Source: Schistosoma mansoni
Lineage: Eukaryota; Platyhelminthes; Trematoda; Strigeidida; Schistosomatidae
Length of the DNA: 64,000 nt
NCBI RefSeq assembly: GCF_000237925.1
Contig: NC_031502.1
Coordinates: 42,099,975-42,163,974 of the forward strand
Reading direction: 5' to 3'
Shown: positions 1 to 12,029 of the stretch, one piece after another
Numbering within the stretch: position 1 is the stretch's first letter
How the letters are laid out: each line of letters begins with the position of its first letter
The notes under the pieces: model-generated
The model's database searches: none
The model's input: the letters and a program-made list of their open reading frames with translations, nothing else
What the model was told of the DNA's origin: nothing
Made by a program: the position numbers and the translations under genes

Positions 1-2
1 TC

Positions 3-140
3 ACTGGTCTGATCGATAAATTTGCTGCTCTCCGATTGGCGGTCTTATCACGTTCATATCTTCAAGAGGGCATGTACACACTCGATATAACGATAATGTC
101 GAATAGCTTCGAGAAATTCTCCATTAATAAAAAATTATAA
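3..140 (+). CDS. possible exon (coding-looking, unassigned)
   Basis: An open frame runs from the window edge to a stop at about 138-140. It reads as an alternating hydrophobic/polar segment ending in LQEGMYTLDITIMSNSFEKF, which resembles a beta-strand of an extracellular repeat domain. It lies upstream of the phase-1 exons that follow and could belong to the same gene. However, no good donor gives the phase needed by the next exon, so it may be a chance frame or part of another splice form. No family was recognised. Confidence 0.25.
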   Translation, partial: TGLIDKFAALRLAVLSRSYLQEGMYTLDITIMSNSFEKFSINKKL

Positions 141-320
141 ATCATCCTTAATTTTGACATTGGAGTCAAATGTGAAGTTTGTAATGAAGTCTTCACATAC
201 TATTTTGATTTTGATTTATTGTTAGGCTATGTGCATACTTAATTATCAGTGAATGTAACAACCTTATGCATACAGATATACGAAAATTAGTTTTTAACTA
301 GTTTATTTTTATTTCTTCAG

Positions 321-569
321 TGAAAAACTTATTCGAAGACCTGAAAGTTCAAATAAACAGATTTGGTCGTACAATATATATCTCAAGTGAAAAATCTGAT
401 GAAATAATGCCTGGAATCATAGTGAATAATTCATTAGGTCATGTGTTTAACTTGAGTGCTTCGAATAATATTATACCTATTCATGCGATATTTTGCAAAC
501 CTTTCATTGTTCAAATCAGTTTTAATGGAACAATGATAAATACAAGTATTTTTAACATTACACCAGAAG
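321..569 (+). CDS. internal exon of an extracellular-type protein (phase 1 end)
   Basis: The exon follows a pyrimidine-rich acceptor (ATTTCTTCAG, ending at 320) and ends before GTCAGT at 570. It encodes about 83 residues with possible N-glycosylation sites (NNS, NLS, NGT, NTS, NIT) and a beta-rich look (VQINRFGRTIYISS, PFIVQISFNGTMINTS). The reading frame leaves one base at the 3' end, which fits the phase of the exons at 1286 and 7849. It is probably one module of a secreted or surface protein. No conserved domain was named with certainty, and the 5' part of the gene is outside the window or in undetected exons. Confidence 0.55.
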
Positions 570-1285
570 GTCAGTCAAACTTTTTAATGTATAAATATGT
601 TATAACAAAATTTGTTTCTGTCCACATTGGGATTCGTATTAGGCGTACAAATATCATTCCCAGTTAACATTTATTACAAAAACAGTTCTGTGAAGCAATA
701 AATCAATGATTTGATTCGTCATAAAAATATGATAAAGTTGAAATAATCCTAATTTTATGTTATTCATGAAACCGATAAACAGGTATGGCTGAAACAATTC
801 GAACCGATCCCTATTACATAACAGTGATTTCCACACACTGATCTGTTACATAACTTTTTTGATATAGTTAATATTATTATGGGATCGGTGTAGATACAAC
901 AGAAACAGATCAAATTGATAACATTTGACCAACCATCACAAAATGATTTAGTTAATATTTCAATCAATCGTTGAATTGAAAATAAATCACAGATTTAACA
1001 CCAACTAAGTTGTACATACACTGGAAAACAGAAGATCTGTAAATAAAGTTAATGTCTTGCATCAACTCGGCACCCAAATACTGTGAAACTATTCGCTTTA
1101 ATTTAGACGAAGGTTCTTATAAAGTTATCTTCATTTAGTTATTTTTTCTCACTTAATGCTTGTAATTATTTCAGCATCTGATCCTTTCTTCAAGCATTTT
1201 ATATTCAAATTTTTCAACAATTACTATACTGTGTTGATTGAAGTTTTATTTTTTTTTATCCCATTGGGTGTATATATTAAATTAG

Positions 1286-1555
1286 ATGGGAAATTAGAGG
1301 GCAGTTGGAAACAATATGCACTGACCAATAACGAAACTGGAACAGTAACTCACCACTGTAATTTTGAAACTTTAACTGGAAGTGATTGTAAACTTTCTGT
1401 TGTTGGTAGTTATCAAAACTCTGCTGGACGATGTACATACAAGAGAGGGATTGGGGATTCATCGTTGAATTTTTTAAAATCAGATTCATCCTATACTCTT
1501 CAATGCTTAGATCAGTCCGGTTACACCGAAGTCAGCTCTATACTACATAACACTG
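1286..1555 (+). CDS. internal exon, cysteine-bearing extracellular module
   Basis: A 270-nt symmetric phase-1 exon ends before a strong donor, G|GTAAGT (GT at 1556). It encodes about 90 residues rich in polar residues with four cysteines, including the stretches HHCNFETLTGSDCKLSVVG and SYTLQCLDQSGY, and one NET sequon. I chose the acceptor at 1284-1285 (AAATTAG) because a run of T residues at about 1246-1258 precedes it. An upstream acceptor at 1173-1174 is in the same phase, and using it would add a hydrophobic stretch ending LFFFIPLGVYIKL. Splicing from 569 to either acceptor preserves the frame. The domain family was not recognised. Confidence 0.6.
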
Positions 1556-2338
1556 GTAAGTATTGACTAAAATATGGTACATGATATTTAAATGCATAAT
1601 CTCTACATTTCTATCTAGTAATATTCATTTGAAACCAGTTTGCAATTGAAAATGAATTCACATCTAAAATAAGTGTATATTGTCTTTAACAACTTCAAGC
1701 TCTGTGGATTTGTAAAGATGTTGAGAAATTAACCGAGCTGTAATATTGGTGAATCATGCACTTCAAATAAATGTGTTTTACTGTGAACACTGCAGTAGTG
1801 TGATATTTTGAAGTATTTGAATTATAGTACAAACTAGGAATCTCAGAAATAACGCAATTTAACCAATAAGAACTATATGAGCACGAACAAACGTATTGTA
1901 TTTGGAATTCGAAATCAAGCAGTCATCAAGTACTAAGGAATCATTAGTTCATACAAACACTACAGGTAGTTACTGGGGAACTTAGCTAAATCTAGTCAAT
2001 ATGAAAAAGAGTTAGATCGTTGCGTTCAGTCTACAGATTTATCTGATATATCTTTAAACATTATTGTTTTATGTTCATCATCCTACAAACATAAAACACT
2101 TCGCAGAAGTATTCGATAAGTGTATTTTGCTTTATAAAATTTGATAAGCGGAAGTAAAACCTACAACAGGTAAGAAAAGACGATTCTGGAATAAACATGA
2201 ATCTTGTATTCCTGTATCGATGCTGTTTAAAGTTTTGTATTGTATATGATGAAATTGGGTTGATTACCGAGCAATTTTATAACATACAGAAACAAATTTA
2301 TAAGTCGCTTCTTTCCTTATTATGTTTAACATTAACAG

Positions 2339-2470
2339 GAATATTTCAGACATTTCTGTCCAATAGTTTTTGCAAGACTGGACTTATTATGAATGCATAT
2401 GAGAGCTGGTTAACCATATGGAGATTTTTAATTAGAGCTAATGATGTTCTAGAAGTTAGTATTGTTTTTA
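2339..2470 (+). CDS. candidate exon of the same gene
   Basis: After an acceptor TTAACAG (ending at 2338), the phase-1 frame stays open and reads FCKTGLIMNAYESWLTIW followed by FLIRANDVLE. In-phase donors are GTATTG at 2459 and GTAGGA at 2471. The composition is more protein-like than the surrounding AT-rich DNA, and the phase fits joining exon 1286-1555 to 7849. There is no homology support, so this could be a chance frame. Confidence 0.25.
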
Positions 2471-3915
2471 GTAGGACAATAAATATATACATCCGAACGT
2501 CCGTCTGTTGATGATCTCAACTGTTTAGTCAACACTGTTAACTTTGTGAACTTTAAAATTGCAACTTATTTCAAGATAGTGATTCTGTTTGATTGTCGTC
2601 AGTATGGATGAATAATTAGTTTCTGTCCTGATTGAGTGATCAATTTAGAATCTATGAAAATTATGGAAGAAAGATAGCAACCAGTTTTCTATAAATGGCA
2701 ATTTCTAACTAGGCTTTGGTGATATAGTAGTTTCCTTCAAACGAACATGACTATTCAGGTAGACTAACATGAATATGTTTTGAAAAGAGGTCTTGGTTGT
2801 GTGAAACATTTGATGTGATACGGTAGTACATCAGCGAATACCATGTCTTTATGAGAAACGTAAACTACGTTTCATGGTAAATAGTACACTAACTTTTGAT
2901 TTTGACGTTTTCTAATTCTCAGTTAATTTCGCCTGGCATATTTATTTATTATTTTATACAAAACTTAGTGGCACATAAATAAGGATTTCGAAGTCAAAGT
3001 TACTGATAGTTCATGAGATGATTAGATGTAGATATCGATTTTACTCAAGAACTGAGTAGATACCCTAAAATATTCCAAAGTTATTAGTGCACAACCAAGT
3101 TGTTGTCTTCGCGAATTCCCTGAGTTCATAACTATCAAGTCTTTAGAATTTGAATGTGTTTCCCCATTAGTATTTTAGGCGTAGTACAGTTTGAATTATC
3201 GCTGTATTTAAACCTTGAATTCGTACAAGAGTGGTATAGTGCTGAACAAAATACGTTTTGAACTGTAGTAGTCAATTATAATTTCACTTTTAATTAAATG
3301 TGTTGTCTTGAAAATATGTTGTTCAGCAATAAGCCAATGAATCATCATATGCACGATTCATTTGTATCCTTTTAATCTCAGTTAAGACTGTGCTAAATGT
3401 TAAACACCTTTTATAATTGGGACATTGAACAGAACGTTGTTAAGTGGAATATATATTCAGGTTGTTTCTTTTTGTGACAATAGATCAAAAAATGGAGTCA
3501 ATGTAAACAACGATACAACAGTGAGAACGAAAACCAAAGTAGTAAACTGTATTTTTAGAACCATAAATTTAGTTTCACTTATCCCGTTAGTTTCTCACGA
3601 ATAAAGCGGTGATTTGATGAAGCATGAATTAATTCCAGTAGGTTTTACATACGAATATCGATGATGACCAAAGTTAACATCTAGATATTCTAATCAAACA
3701 AACAACTAAACGGCATTCATTTGCTGTGCAAGATTTCGATAATTGTATAGACATAAAACGACCATTTGATTATAACACATGCGTTTTCAATGGAATATTC
3801 ATTTTTAAATTATTCGACAAAGTGGTGGTGAAGCACTAATTATTTTTATTCGATTATCAAGCCAGTGATCAAAGGAATATTTTTCTTGAAAATCTCCATA
3901 ACTCTCCACTGCCAG

Positions 3916-3951
3916 AACCCGATGAAGAAGACAGGTGTCCAAGTGAACAAG
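3916..3951 (+). CDS. candidate 36-nt symmetric micro-exon
   Basis: An acceptor (CCACTGCCAG) and a donor (AAG|GTAATT) flank 36 nt that can be read in phase 1 at both ends. The exon would add a short acidic, Cys-bearing peptide (PDEEDRCPSEQ) between the modules at 1286-1555 and 7849-8169 without changing frame. Symmetric micro-exons are well known in schistosome secreted-protein genes (the micro-exon genes), so the architecture is credible for this organism. Evidence is limited to splice-site matches and phase. Confidence 0.35.
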
Positions 3952-6900
3952 GTAATTCCGTATTTCCATACTCAAATAGAAAAGTTATCTGACATGCTGA
4001 AACGCTTTCATATAAACAGAAAATATATAGGCAGTTTTTGTTCTCACAGATGATAGATGAATCATTTTACTTGTAGTATTTTGAAGCGAATATATTACAG
4101 CTTATCAGCAAAAGTTAACAGTAGATGGGATTGAACAGTAATATTTATGGCAGTATATATGGCTGAGATAGTTAAACTATAAAGCTTGTATCCTAAATTA
4201 GGTCTTACATTCCTAAACAGCCTACCAGTAAACCAATTGATTTGAAATCTCAAGATATTTCAAATGAAGCCAGATTAATGAAGCTACCGCCCCTTAAAAG
4301 GAAATGATAGAGAAAGCACAACACGTCGAATTAACTTTATCATCTAAATTCGGTACGTATTACTTGTATTTTATGCTTATGTGGTAGTATAACGAAACTA
4401 CTGAAGTGAATGTACGTTTTTTCCATTTATCTGTTTGTTTAGGCTTTTTTTTACTTCATCTCTATTTTGAATTCTGTGATGTTATATTAGACAGACTTTC
4501 CCCTCCGAATACATTATTTCATAGCTCTTCTTATTCAACATATGGTTTAACATTGACAGACAAATAGTGGATTAGCAGTGTCTAGATCGATGTGTTTTGT
4601 GAAGATATTTGAGGCGAACGCGTCTTTGGGATTGGTTCACATTAATACAAACTCGAGAAAATATTTATGTCACCCCTTCACTGCATTGTTCATTTCTTGT
4701 AAGGCGGTTAAACTTATTTAGATTTGAAGATTCAAATTGTATGCTATTTCACGTCTATTATCGATCATCTACGGCAAGTTCTGTGCGTATTGCTACCTCT
4801 TTATGCTTTCTTTTTATGTGCCGTTGTTATCCGTTTTGTGGTCTTCTACAGCGGAATCCTAGACGTTTCACAGTGCGGTTTGAATGATTGATTTGATGTG
4901 TCCTCCATATGCTACCGGTCTCACAATCCAGGTGTCTTCAAAATAGTTTGTCAACTCTTCTATTTCTGCATACAGAACGGTGACTACATCAGACTATCAA
5001 ATACAACTATGATATCTGAGACCGGTATGAAAGTTAATGCTGCCAAATGATTGATCTGCAAATCGAAGTTTTCGTCTGTCATATAACGTCGCTAAAAGTT
5101 TTATGATTGTTGAAGACTCCACCATATACACTGGCACAGATAGGATAGGCAACCTTGTTGTATTACACATCTATAAGATACTGTAGAAACGTAGTTCGAT
5201 GCGTAATTTAAACTAACTAATGTTAAAAAAATTGTTGAAACGTTTCTATCTGCCTAACGTAAATCCAAGTACGTTTTCAACATAAATAAATGATTATGTG
5301 AATTACATACCTACTTAATAACCCTACATCACTAATAATAACTCCATGTGGTCCACTCTATATGTCCCACCTGTTCATCTCATTCATATTAAATAAAACC
5401 TAGTCATTTGACTCTTGTTACCACGGCCGCCAACATTTAATGAATGAAGCTGAGTATGAATTTTTGATTATAAAATTAAGGCATGTTTTTTTTCACTTTT
5501 ATTGCTCTTCACATATTCCAAATTCATTCCGATAAGGAGTGAAAACTATCACCTAGAATGTAATTAGCTGACTTCCTACATCGTTGTTTTAATTTGAACT
5601 CTAATCAAATATTTTATTTCCCCCAAGAAATAGTTACAAATTTATTTTATATATTGCTACATTTTTACTGCAAATACTTAATTGTAATCGAGTTTATGAT
5701 CCTCGCATTTTCGGTCACCTGAAATTGTCTGATAAGCTGTTGATCTGTTGAGAATCCAAAACACGAACATCTCTTTTAATAAATTGTATCCTAACTGTTC
5801 GAAATAGAAGTACGAGATAATATAACTAGGGTAATAACCGCAACAATTAGTGACCAAATTGTTAAAATTAGAGTATTTATTAAAAGTAGACTCTTCATCA
5901 TACATTTAGAAAAATACATTCTTGATTAGTTGTAAGGCAAAAGGATGGAAGGTAAATCTAACATGTTTCACACCATTGAAATTGTTATTCCCCTTTCAAT
6001 GATCTCCTTTAACAAAGTTCACCCTTTGATGGTTACTATCATTGGCAGGCGTCCTTTTTCCCTAATACTTTAGCCAGTGTATTTTTGAATAGATACCTTC
6101 GGAATCCAAATAATCCGAAATATATTCTCAATAACTAACATAACCAAGTTTATGGTTTATTTCGACAGAATACGCTGATTATTTGAAATGTAAAGTGCGT
6201 TTTTAGACCATTCCTCAAATTGATATCTTTTAAACATGTTATTGTTCGTATTATATTCGTTATCTTTATAATCAATGACTGATGATAAATGGATTTAGTA
6301 AAATCTAGAATACAAATGTTTTTAAGTAAATATCTCAATAATTGAATTCACTATCATTTACAGTAGTAATGAATGACTAAAGTATGATGGGACTGAATGG
6401 ATACAACTAGACTAACGCCAAATTTAGATCTCTTTGCAAATGAATTGGATTTATATTGACACTGACACTTATTATCAACAGGAATTGTATTTTGGTGACG
6501 AATCTAGGACTTCATTAGACTGGTCTAATCTGCATTGTGTTGAAACGAATACAAACTATCCAAATTATTAATAAGTCAATGTGTCTCAAATATTTAAAGA
6601 TCAATATAATAATAGAATATGATCAACAGGAATAATTTTAAAGATTATAAAATTTAATTTAGAACACCTACCCTTTTCCCACTAGTCAAAAGCGTCATTT
6701 TAGCCGACCAATGAAATGTCTATAATCGGACTAATAAAAGTAGTGAACTTGGTTCGGGAATATCATTTCTAGTCAGTGCTTTTGTTGACCATGTCAGTTT
6801 CAAGTAGTGAAGTTGAGTTGATTTTCAGAGAGATGATCGTTGGCGTAGGTTTCTCTAAGGGAGCGGAACACTTGAGATGACTGAGAGATTATGAGGATGT

Positions 6901-7848
6901 AACTGTCTGCCATTTTATAATAGAAGACAGTCATCGGAATGCAGATGATTTTTGTATGAAGTATGTATGCCAAAGGAAGGATCACTCTCAGTGACGAATA
7001 ACTCAAGCTACACAAAGGTTTGCTTCGAAGTTAACTATTTATTCATTGGTCTAGATAGTCTATTGGTAGTGGGTGGAATCACAACCGCGAGTTTCTGAGT
7101 ATCTCTTATGGGAAAGACTCTAGCTATCGTCGTCTGACAGCGAAGGAGAAGAATACGACTCGTCTTTTATTGATGTCCGGAGCTGTACACGAAAAACTGT
7201 TAACGGTAAGTGCAAAATTACATAATTTGTGTAGATCCAAAATTTACTTAAATGACATTCAATAAGACAATCTGATAATTTTCAACCATTTACAAAATGA
7301 CCTTCACGAAAAAGAAAGTTGGACTGGAGCGTTCAAACCACGAGGAATGGAATCAACTCACAGGATAGTGGAAATGTACGACCCCAGTCGTACTACATAT
7401 AACTGAAAAACCTTAGTCCCATGTCTGTATGATAGATCATAATAAAAATTACTACTCCTTTAATTTCAGCATTTATTTTCCAGTATTATGTCTTCTGTTT
7501 TTCTTTATTTAAGTATGATTATCAGTATTTTATTCCGAGTTTAACAATACCGATGTGTAAGTAAGTTATTCGAATTAATCATACAACTGAGCAGAAATTA
7601 ACCAATAGAATCGAACTGATGCAACTGACAGTCACATGGTCACTTAAATATCGTATCCCAAAATGAATAAACAGCTACATTCATCTAACATGTCTATACT
7701 AAATACTATTGTTTATTGTTTATACGTATCTACGGTATCTAAATGTGTATATTTGTTGACAAGAGACTCTTTTTCTTTCTTCATGTCTTCAAAACTCAAG
7801 TCATGTTTTGAAAAATATGATCATACTTTAACTGTCATCGATTTCTAG

Positions 7849-8169
7849 ATTTTATCGAAGTGGATGGCTTGACAGTCACTGCCATCGCAGAAGGTTCAAT
7901 TCATTTACTCAGTTGGAATAAGATAAGTGAGAAGTTCAGCGAATGTCTATCACACTATTTATTGGTTCGCATTCACCGACGTCTAAAACCAAAGGTCATT
8001 ATACTCTCAGTTATGAAATATCGGGTTGATGGACATTTGAATAACATAATTACGGATATATCAGAAGACCAAAATTACATTTACAAAGTTAAAGCATATT
8101 TCAAAAACTCCATTAAAACCCAATTTTCCGAGCGTGTTGAGATACAGACGCCAATGGCAGTGAATCATA
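7849..8169 (+). CDS. fibronectin type III-like exon
   Basis: The exon starts after ATTTCTAG (ending at 7848) and probably ends before GTAGGT at 8170, which leaves one base and matches the next exon. The roughly 107 residues have the spacing of a fibronectin-III beta sandwich: a first strand with GLTVTAIAEGSIHLLSW carrying the usual conserved Trp, a middle strand with YLLVRIHR, and a tyrosine-corner-like YIYKVKAYFKNSIKT followed by SERVEIQTP. Such domains mediate adhesion or receptor-ligand contacts outside the cell. It joins in phase 1 to the exons at 1555 and 11,802. Another donor (GCA|GTGAAT at 8160) would leave phase 0 and break the next join. Confidence 0.7.
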
Positions 8170-8730
8170 GTAGGTTCTTAAAATTCTTTGTTTGAATTAA
8201 AACTTCCGAAATAGATTTTTTAAGTTTTTCATAAAGTCTTATGTTACATGTTTAAATTATTTTGAGTTTTAAATGGTCGGAATGATTAACATGTAGAGAT
8301 GATGAAACTTGTGATGAAAATTAAATTTGTTCCCACAAAATCATCACCCGTCTCTAGTATGTTAAACATGTCATTCCATCAGCAAACTGATAATGTACAT
8401 GGGATTTTTTAATGAATGACATGATTAAATACTCAAGGTTTATAAAAGATTTATGTACAACTTTGCTAGGGCCTGGATGTAGTGAGGCTTCAAAGTGACA
8501 TGGAGACGAATGCATATAATCGTAAGGAAAGGACATCAGCTGGACGACAAATCTATTTTCATCGTTAAAAACATACTAGACCAACGGACTAAGTTAACAT
8601 ACAAACACGATCACAACACAAGGAAGAAAAAATAAAGATAATGAGCACGAAATTAGGATGTCGTTTAAATATACAAGCTGTACATCAGAAGAAACAAACA
8701 AATCAGTTTTGAACAGAGAAAGAGCAACAT

Positions 8731-9012
8731 GGTTTGCAGAATAAAATGCATTCATTATATCTCATCGTTCCTCATCAGCTGCATACAACCTAAAATTACA
8801 ATTATTGATATAATTATTAGCTAATGTTTAGCATGCTTTAGTTTGTGGTGTTTAGACAAACGTTCAAAATGTAACCAAAATCGTAATAACAAGTAGAATG
8901 GAGATACAAAGTGTATGAATAAACTTAGTTAAGATCGATTTGTGTTTATATGCTGGAAAATAATAATTTAGAGGTTATGTAAAGGTAATATGATTAATAA
9001 GTGATTGGGTAA
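8731..9012 (+). repeat. left arm of long inverted repeat
   Basis: Pairs with 11,266-11,547 in reverse complement. The matching block begins at AGAATAAAATGC (8738) and fades after AAAGGTAATATGATTA near 8996. Confidence 0.85.
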
Positions 9013-10678
9013 TCGTTCAACATGATAAAATAAACAAATATGTGAACATCAATACGATTATGTAAGAGATGTTTTATGTCCTACAACCGACCAATACGCG
9101 TAGATTATATAAGGCATCAACCCTCAACAGAGATATGGGAAGACTGTTACTTTATTTCTGAAGGTTGACCCAATAATAACTAACTTGGACAAAACACGAT
9201 TTTGTAGCTTTCTTTAGTTTAGCTTAGGGTGATTGCATACAATAACATTATTTCTCGTGCTTGATTTTACGGAATGGACATGACAATTTGAGGAGGCTGC
9301 TCCTCTAGTTCCTACCACTGTTGTGTCATGTTCTAGATTAAGCAGGAATTCGATCTACCATTCCTAACTTATTCTCAAGTCATCAGTTACAGTATCCCAC
9401 ATTCTCAGTCATTTTTGACTTAATCCTGTGTGATTATTATTTTCCATTTTATAGTGTGAGGCGGTCTGTTCTGCTTGTATGTGAACCACATAAGTATGAA
9501 ATATGCGATTCATACCGAGGAGCTTGACATTTGTGTTCTGGATTGAACGGGTCGGGGTAGGCGAGAAGTTACCTTACTGAGGACTAAGAAGGAGTCAGAG
9601 TTGACTGAAGGCTGCTAGTGCTGGTAAGCACATCGTCGGTTAAGCATAGAAGTCGGTATTCGGATAAGCGATCTTGTCAAATGATATATTAACGGGCTAT
9701 GTGACATAAAACTAACTAATAAACAATGACGTACAGTGACACCGACGACAAATCTGTACGTTGATGGGTAAATAGCTACAATGACTTGCCACTCAGTTGC
9801 CAGATGACCTTGACTCTTTTACGTAAAGGTTGAATTAGTTAAGTTCTAACTTCATTATCAATTTGTTGTGTCCTATAACCAACAAATATGAGTAGACTAT
9901 CTCAGGCAATCAATTATATAAATGAGTAATTGGCTACTCTGAAAAAACATCTTAAAAATGGATAACCGAAGAGATTTATTATGAAATATGGAAAACAATA
10001 TCCTATGGACGATTAACAATAAACTGTTGGAAAAAAGCTTGTCCTCACTCGCCTTCTATTCGAGGTGGATGAGATTTCAAGAAGATTCTATGAGAGAGTC
10101 AAGATAGGACTGAAAAGAAGCTTCGTTGATGCTCAATCGGTTTCACTATACAACACATACTATACCATTTGGAGGTAATTCATTACCCTTCTGATGTCAC
10201 CTCCAACCTCGTTTACTAATTTACATGTGCCTGAGCCAGCAAGTACATAGGAAGGAAAGAGAAAATGGTTTCTACAATGTTTTCCAAACACATTCTTAGG
10301 AACACACAGCTGAAAGGATGTAAAGTCTTTACAAATGCGATTGCCAGACATGTTTTGGATAGTTGACATGAGGTAAATGCAAGTAATGCATTCAAAATTA
10401 ATAATTGATAAAAAAGTCAGCCTTACTTCGTTTAACAGAGGCAGTCGCTATCAAATGTTTCCGACCTGACCTATTTATGCATAAGGAAGGTGTGAATTGC
10501 CTCTCCCTGCCTTAGTGATCGGGAATTCGTCTAATAACTTTTAATCTCTTTTTCAACTTTGTCTTCAACCTTTTATCTTTGTTTTTATTTCATCTATTGG
10601 TATTCATCTCCTACGTAATCATGTTATTGCTCAATTATTTTATTAATTTATCATGCTGAACGATCACGTAATCAAAAG
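9013..10678. other. interior of the inverted-repeat unit, no gene seen
   Basis: No convincing reading frame is present. Two segments near 9075-9110 and 9860-9900 resemble each other (both around TGTCCTAcAACC and a following TAGA/CTAT), which hints at an old internal duplication. Confidence 0.4.
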
Positions 10679-11036
10679 GGGGTTTTGTGGAGATTTTAAT
10701 CATTTAATAGTTGAACTCATGAGTCAATTAAAGCTAGACTACCGTGAAAAACCTGGAATTACTGGACAGTTATTTCGTCTTAGTATGGGACTCCTCAACA
10801 CTGCGTATCCACGATCCTACTAGCAGAATTAGAACCCGGAACCTTAAATCTCACGCGCGAATGCTTAACCTCTAGACCATTGAGCGGATATCTAGCGGTG
10901 TTAATGTCTAACTTCAACCAATCCACGAAGTTGAGCCACCGTCCGCCATTTTCTTCAGTGAGTTACTATCTCCTAACAGACCTGGTTGAATTCCACTGGT
11001 CATGGCCTCTCACTAAAACTCCAGGAAATACCACGG
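10679..11036 (-). mobile_element. tRNA-derived SINE family 2, copy A
   Basis: Read on the minus strand it has, in order: a head module (linker with CACTAGTGAG-like and GGCCAGTGGA-like segments), a tRNA-like part with a degenerate B box, a hammerhead-like segment (10,760-10,803), and the shared tail (GACTCATGA, then CTCCACAAAACCCC). It is one of a dozen related copies in the window. In the hammerhead-like segment the first core box is TTGAGGA instead of CTGANGA. It faces copy B head to head. Confidence 0.7.
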
Positions 11037-11262
11037 TTTCGTTGATTGGTTGAAGTTAGACCATAACACCACTGGATACCGGCTCAGTGGTCTAAAGGTT
11101 AAGCATTCATACGAGCGGCTGATGGATCCTAGGTTCAAATCCCGCGAGCAGGATCGTGGATGCTCACTGCCGAGGAGTCCCATACTATGACGAAACGACT
11201 GTTCAGTACTTCCGGGTTTTCTATGGTGGTCTAGCTGTAATTGACACATGAATTCAACTATT
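11037..11262 (+). mobile_element. tRNA-derived SINE family 2, copy B
   Basis: The plus-strand copy begins TTGGTTGAAGTTAG and includes an A-box-like GGCTCAGTGGTCTA, a B-box-like GGTTCAAATCC and a hammerhead-like segment at 11,163-11,210 (first box CCGAGGA, GAAA present). It ends near GACACATGAATTCAACTA. It runs directly into the right arm of the long inverted repeat. Confidence 0.7.
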
Positions 11263-11265
11263 AGA

Positions 11266-11547
11266 TCACCTAATCATTTAATAATCATATTACCTTTACA
11301 TAACCTCTAAATTATTATTTTCCAGCATATAAACACAAATCGATCTTAACTAAGTTTATTCATACACTTTGTATCTCCATTCTACTTGTTATTACGATTT
11401 TGGTTACATTTTGAACGTTTGTCTAAACACCACAAACTAAAGCATGCTAAACATTAGCTAATAATTATATCAATAATTGTAATTTTAGGTTGTATGCAGC
11501 TGATGAGGAACGATGAGATATAATGAATGCATTTTATTCTACGAACC
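11266..11547 (-). repeat. right arm of long inverted repeat
   Basis: Reverse complement of 8731-9012. The outer end is CATTTTATTCT at 11,530-11,540, followed by the weaker ACGAACC. Confidence 0.85.
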
Positions 11548-11801
11548 TTGTTATTATTTTTGTGTCTAAATTCGGTTGTATGAAATCAGTTTTGGTAATG
11601 TAAACAGCATTGTTACATGACGTTTTAGAAGAAGGTTAGTTAATGAATAGTTGCTGTATACTACGCAATTCATATTGTATTTCATTAGACATGAAAATTT
11701 CTGTACCATTTTATCCATTTAGTATTATATTTTATCATCTAGTTATAAATTTATCTTGGAATCCATAATTGATACTTCTTTGCAAATTGTTTGTTTGACA
11801 G

Positions 11802-11858
11802 ACTGCAGCTGCTTGACAAGTGATGTTCATACAAACAAGACCGGTATCAGAGTACCAG
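11802..11858 (+). CDS. 57-nt phase-1 exon with Cys-x-Cys
   Basis: Bounded by TTGTTTGACAG (ending at 11,801) and a consensus donor CAG|GTGAGT (GT at 11,859). It is 57 nt long, symmetric in phase 1, and reads CSCLTSDVHTNKTGIRVP. Joining from the fibronectin-like exon makes an Asn at the junction (NCSC). The Cys-x-Cys start resembles the beginning of a laminin-type EGF segment, but it is too short to assign. It sits about 260 bp to the right of the inverted-repeat element, so that element lies inside an intron of this gene. Confidence 0.5.
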
Positions 11859-12029
11859 GTGAGTCAAATTGAATTCATCTTCATTTACTTACTGCATTCC
11901 TTGAACAAAAACTAACTCATCTTTGTATCATTAATTATTCTTAGTTTTGAGATGACTAGTGTTACGTACTTATTATCTGTGGATTACATTTACGGGAGAC
12001 TTTTGCTAATTCATTTTCTTTTATTCTAG

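Larger units (their letters stand above)
1556..7848 (+). other. long intron region
   Basis: AT-rich DNA between the exons ending at 1555 and starting at 7849, with two weak candidate exons inside (2339 and 3916). The reading frame at 4609-4887 is somewhat less AT-rich but matches no family I know. A stretch near 5400 (CTCTTGTTACC) weakly resembles LINE 3' tails. Nothing else can be supported. Confidence 0.5.
8731..11547. mobile_element. unit with about 280-bp terminal inverted repeats (transposon-like)
   Basis: The left arm (about 8731-9012) and right arm (about 11,266-11,547) are near-identical reverse complements; over roughly 265 nt almost every base agrees. The outer edges become imperfect at GGTTTGC (left) against the complement of ACGAACC (right). 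Inside are about 1.7 kb of unique-looking DNA without a transposase frame and a head-to-head pair of tRNA-derived SINEs next to the right arm. The arms suggest a non-autonomous DNA transposon or fold-back element of recent origin. I could not identify a superfamily or a clear target-site duplication, so an inverted duplication is the alternative. It lies in an intron of the plus-strand gene. Confidence 0.6.

Noticed and set aside
1175-1285. Hydrophobic stretch (LFFFIPLGVYI) as a transmembrane segment of the first gene
   Set aside because: It is encoded by the pyrimidine tract before a better acceptor at 1284-1285 in the same phase, so it is more likely intronic.
4609-4887. 92-residue frame as an exon
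   Set aside because: No good acceptor and donor in a compatible phase, and no recognisable domain; it could be worn repeat sequence.
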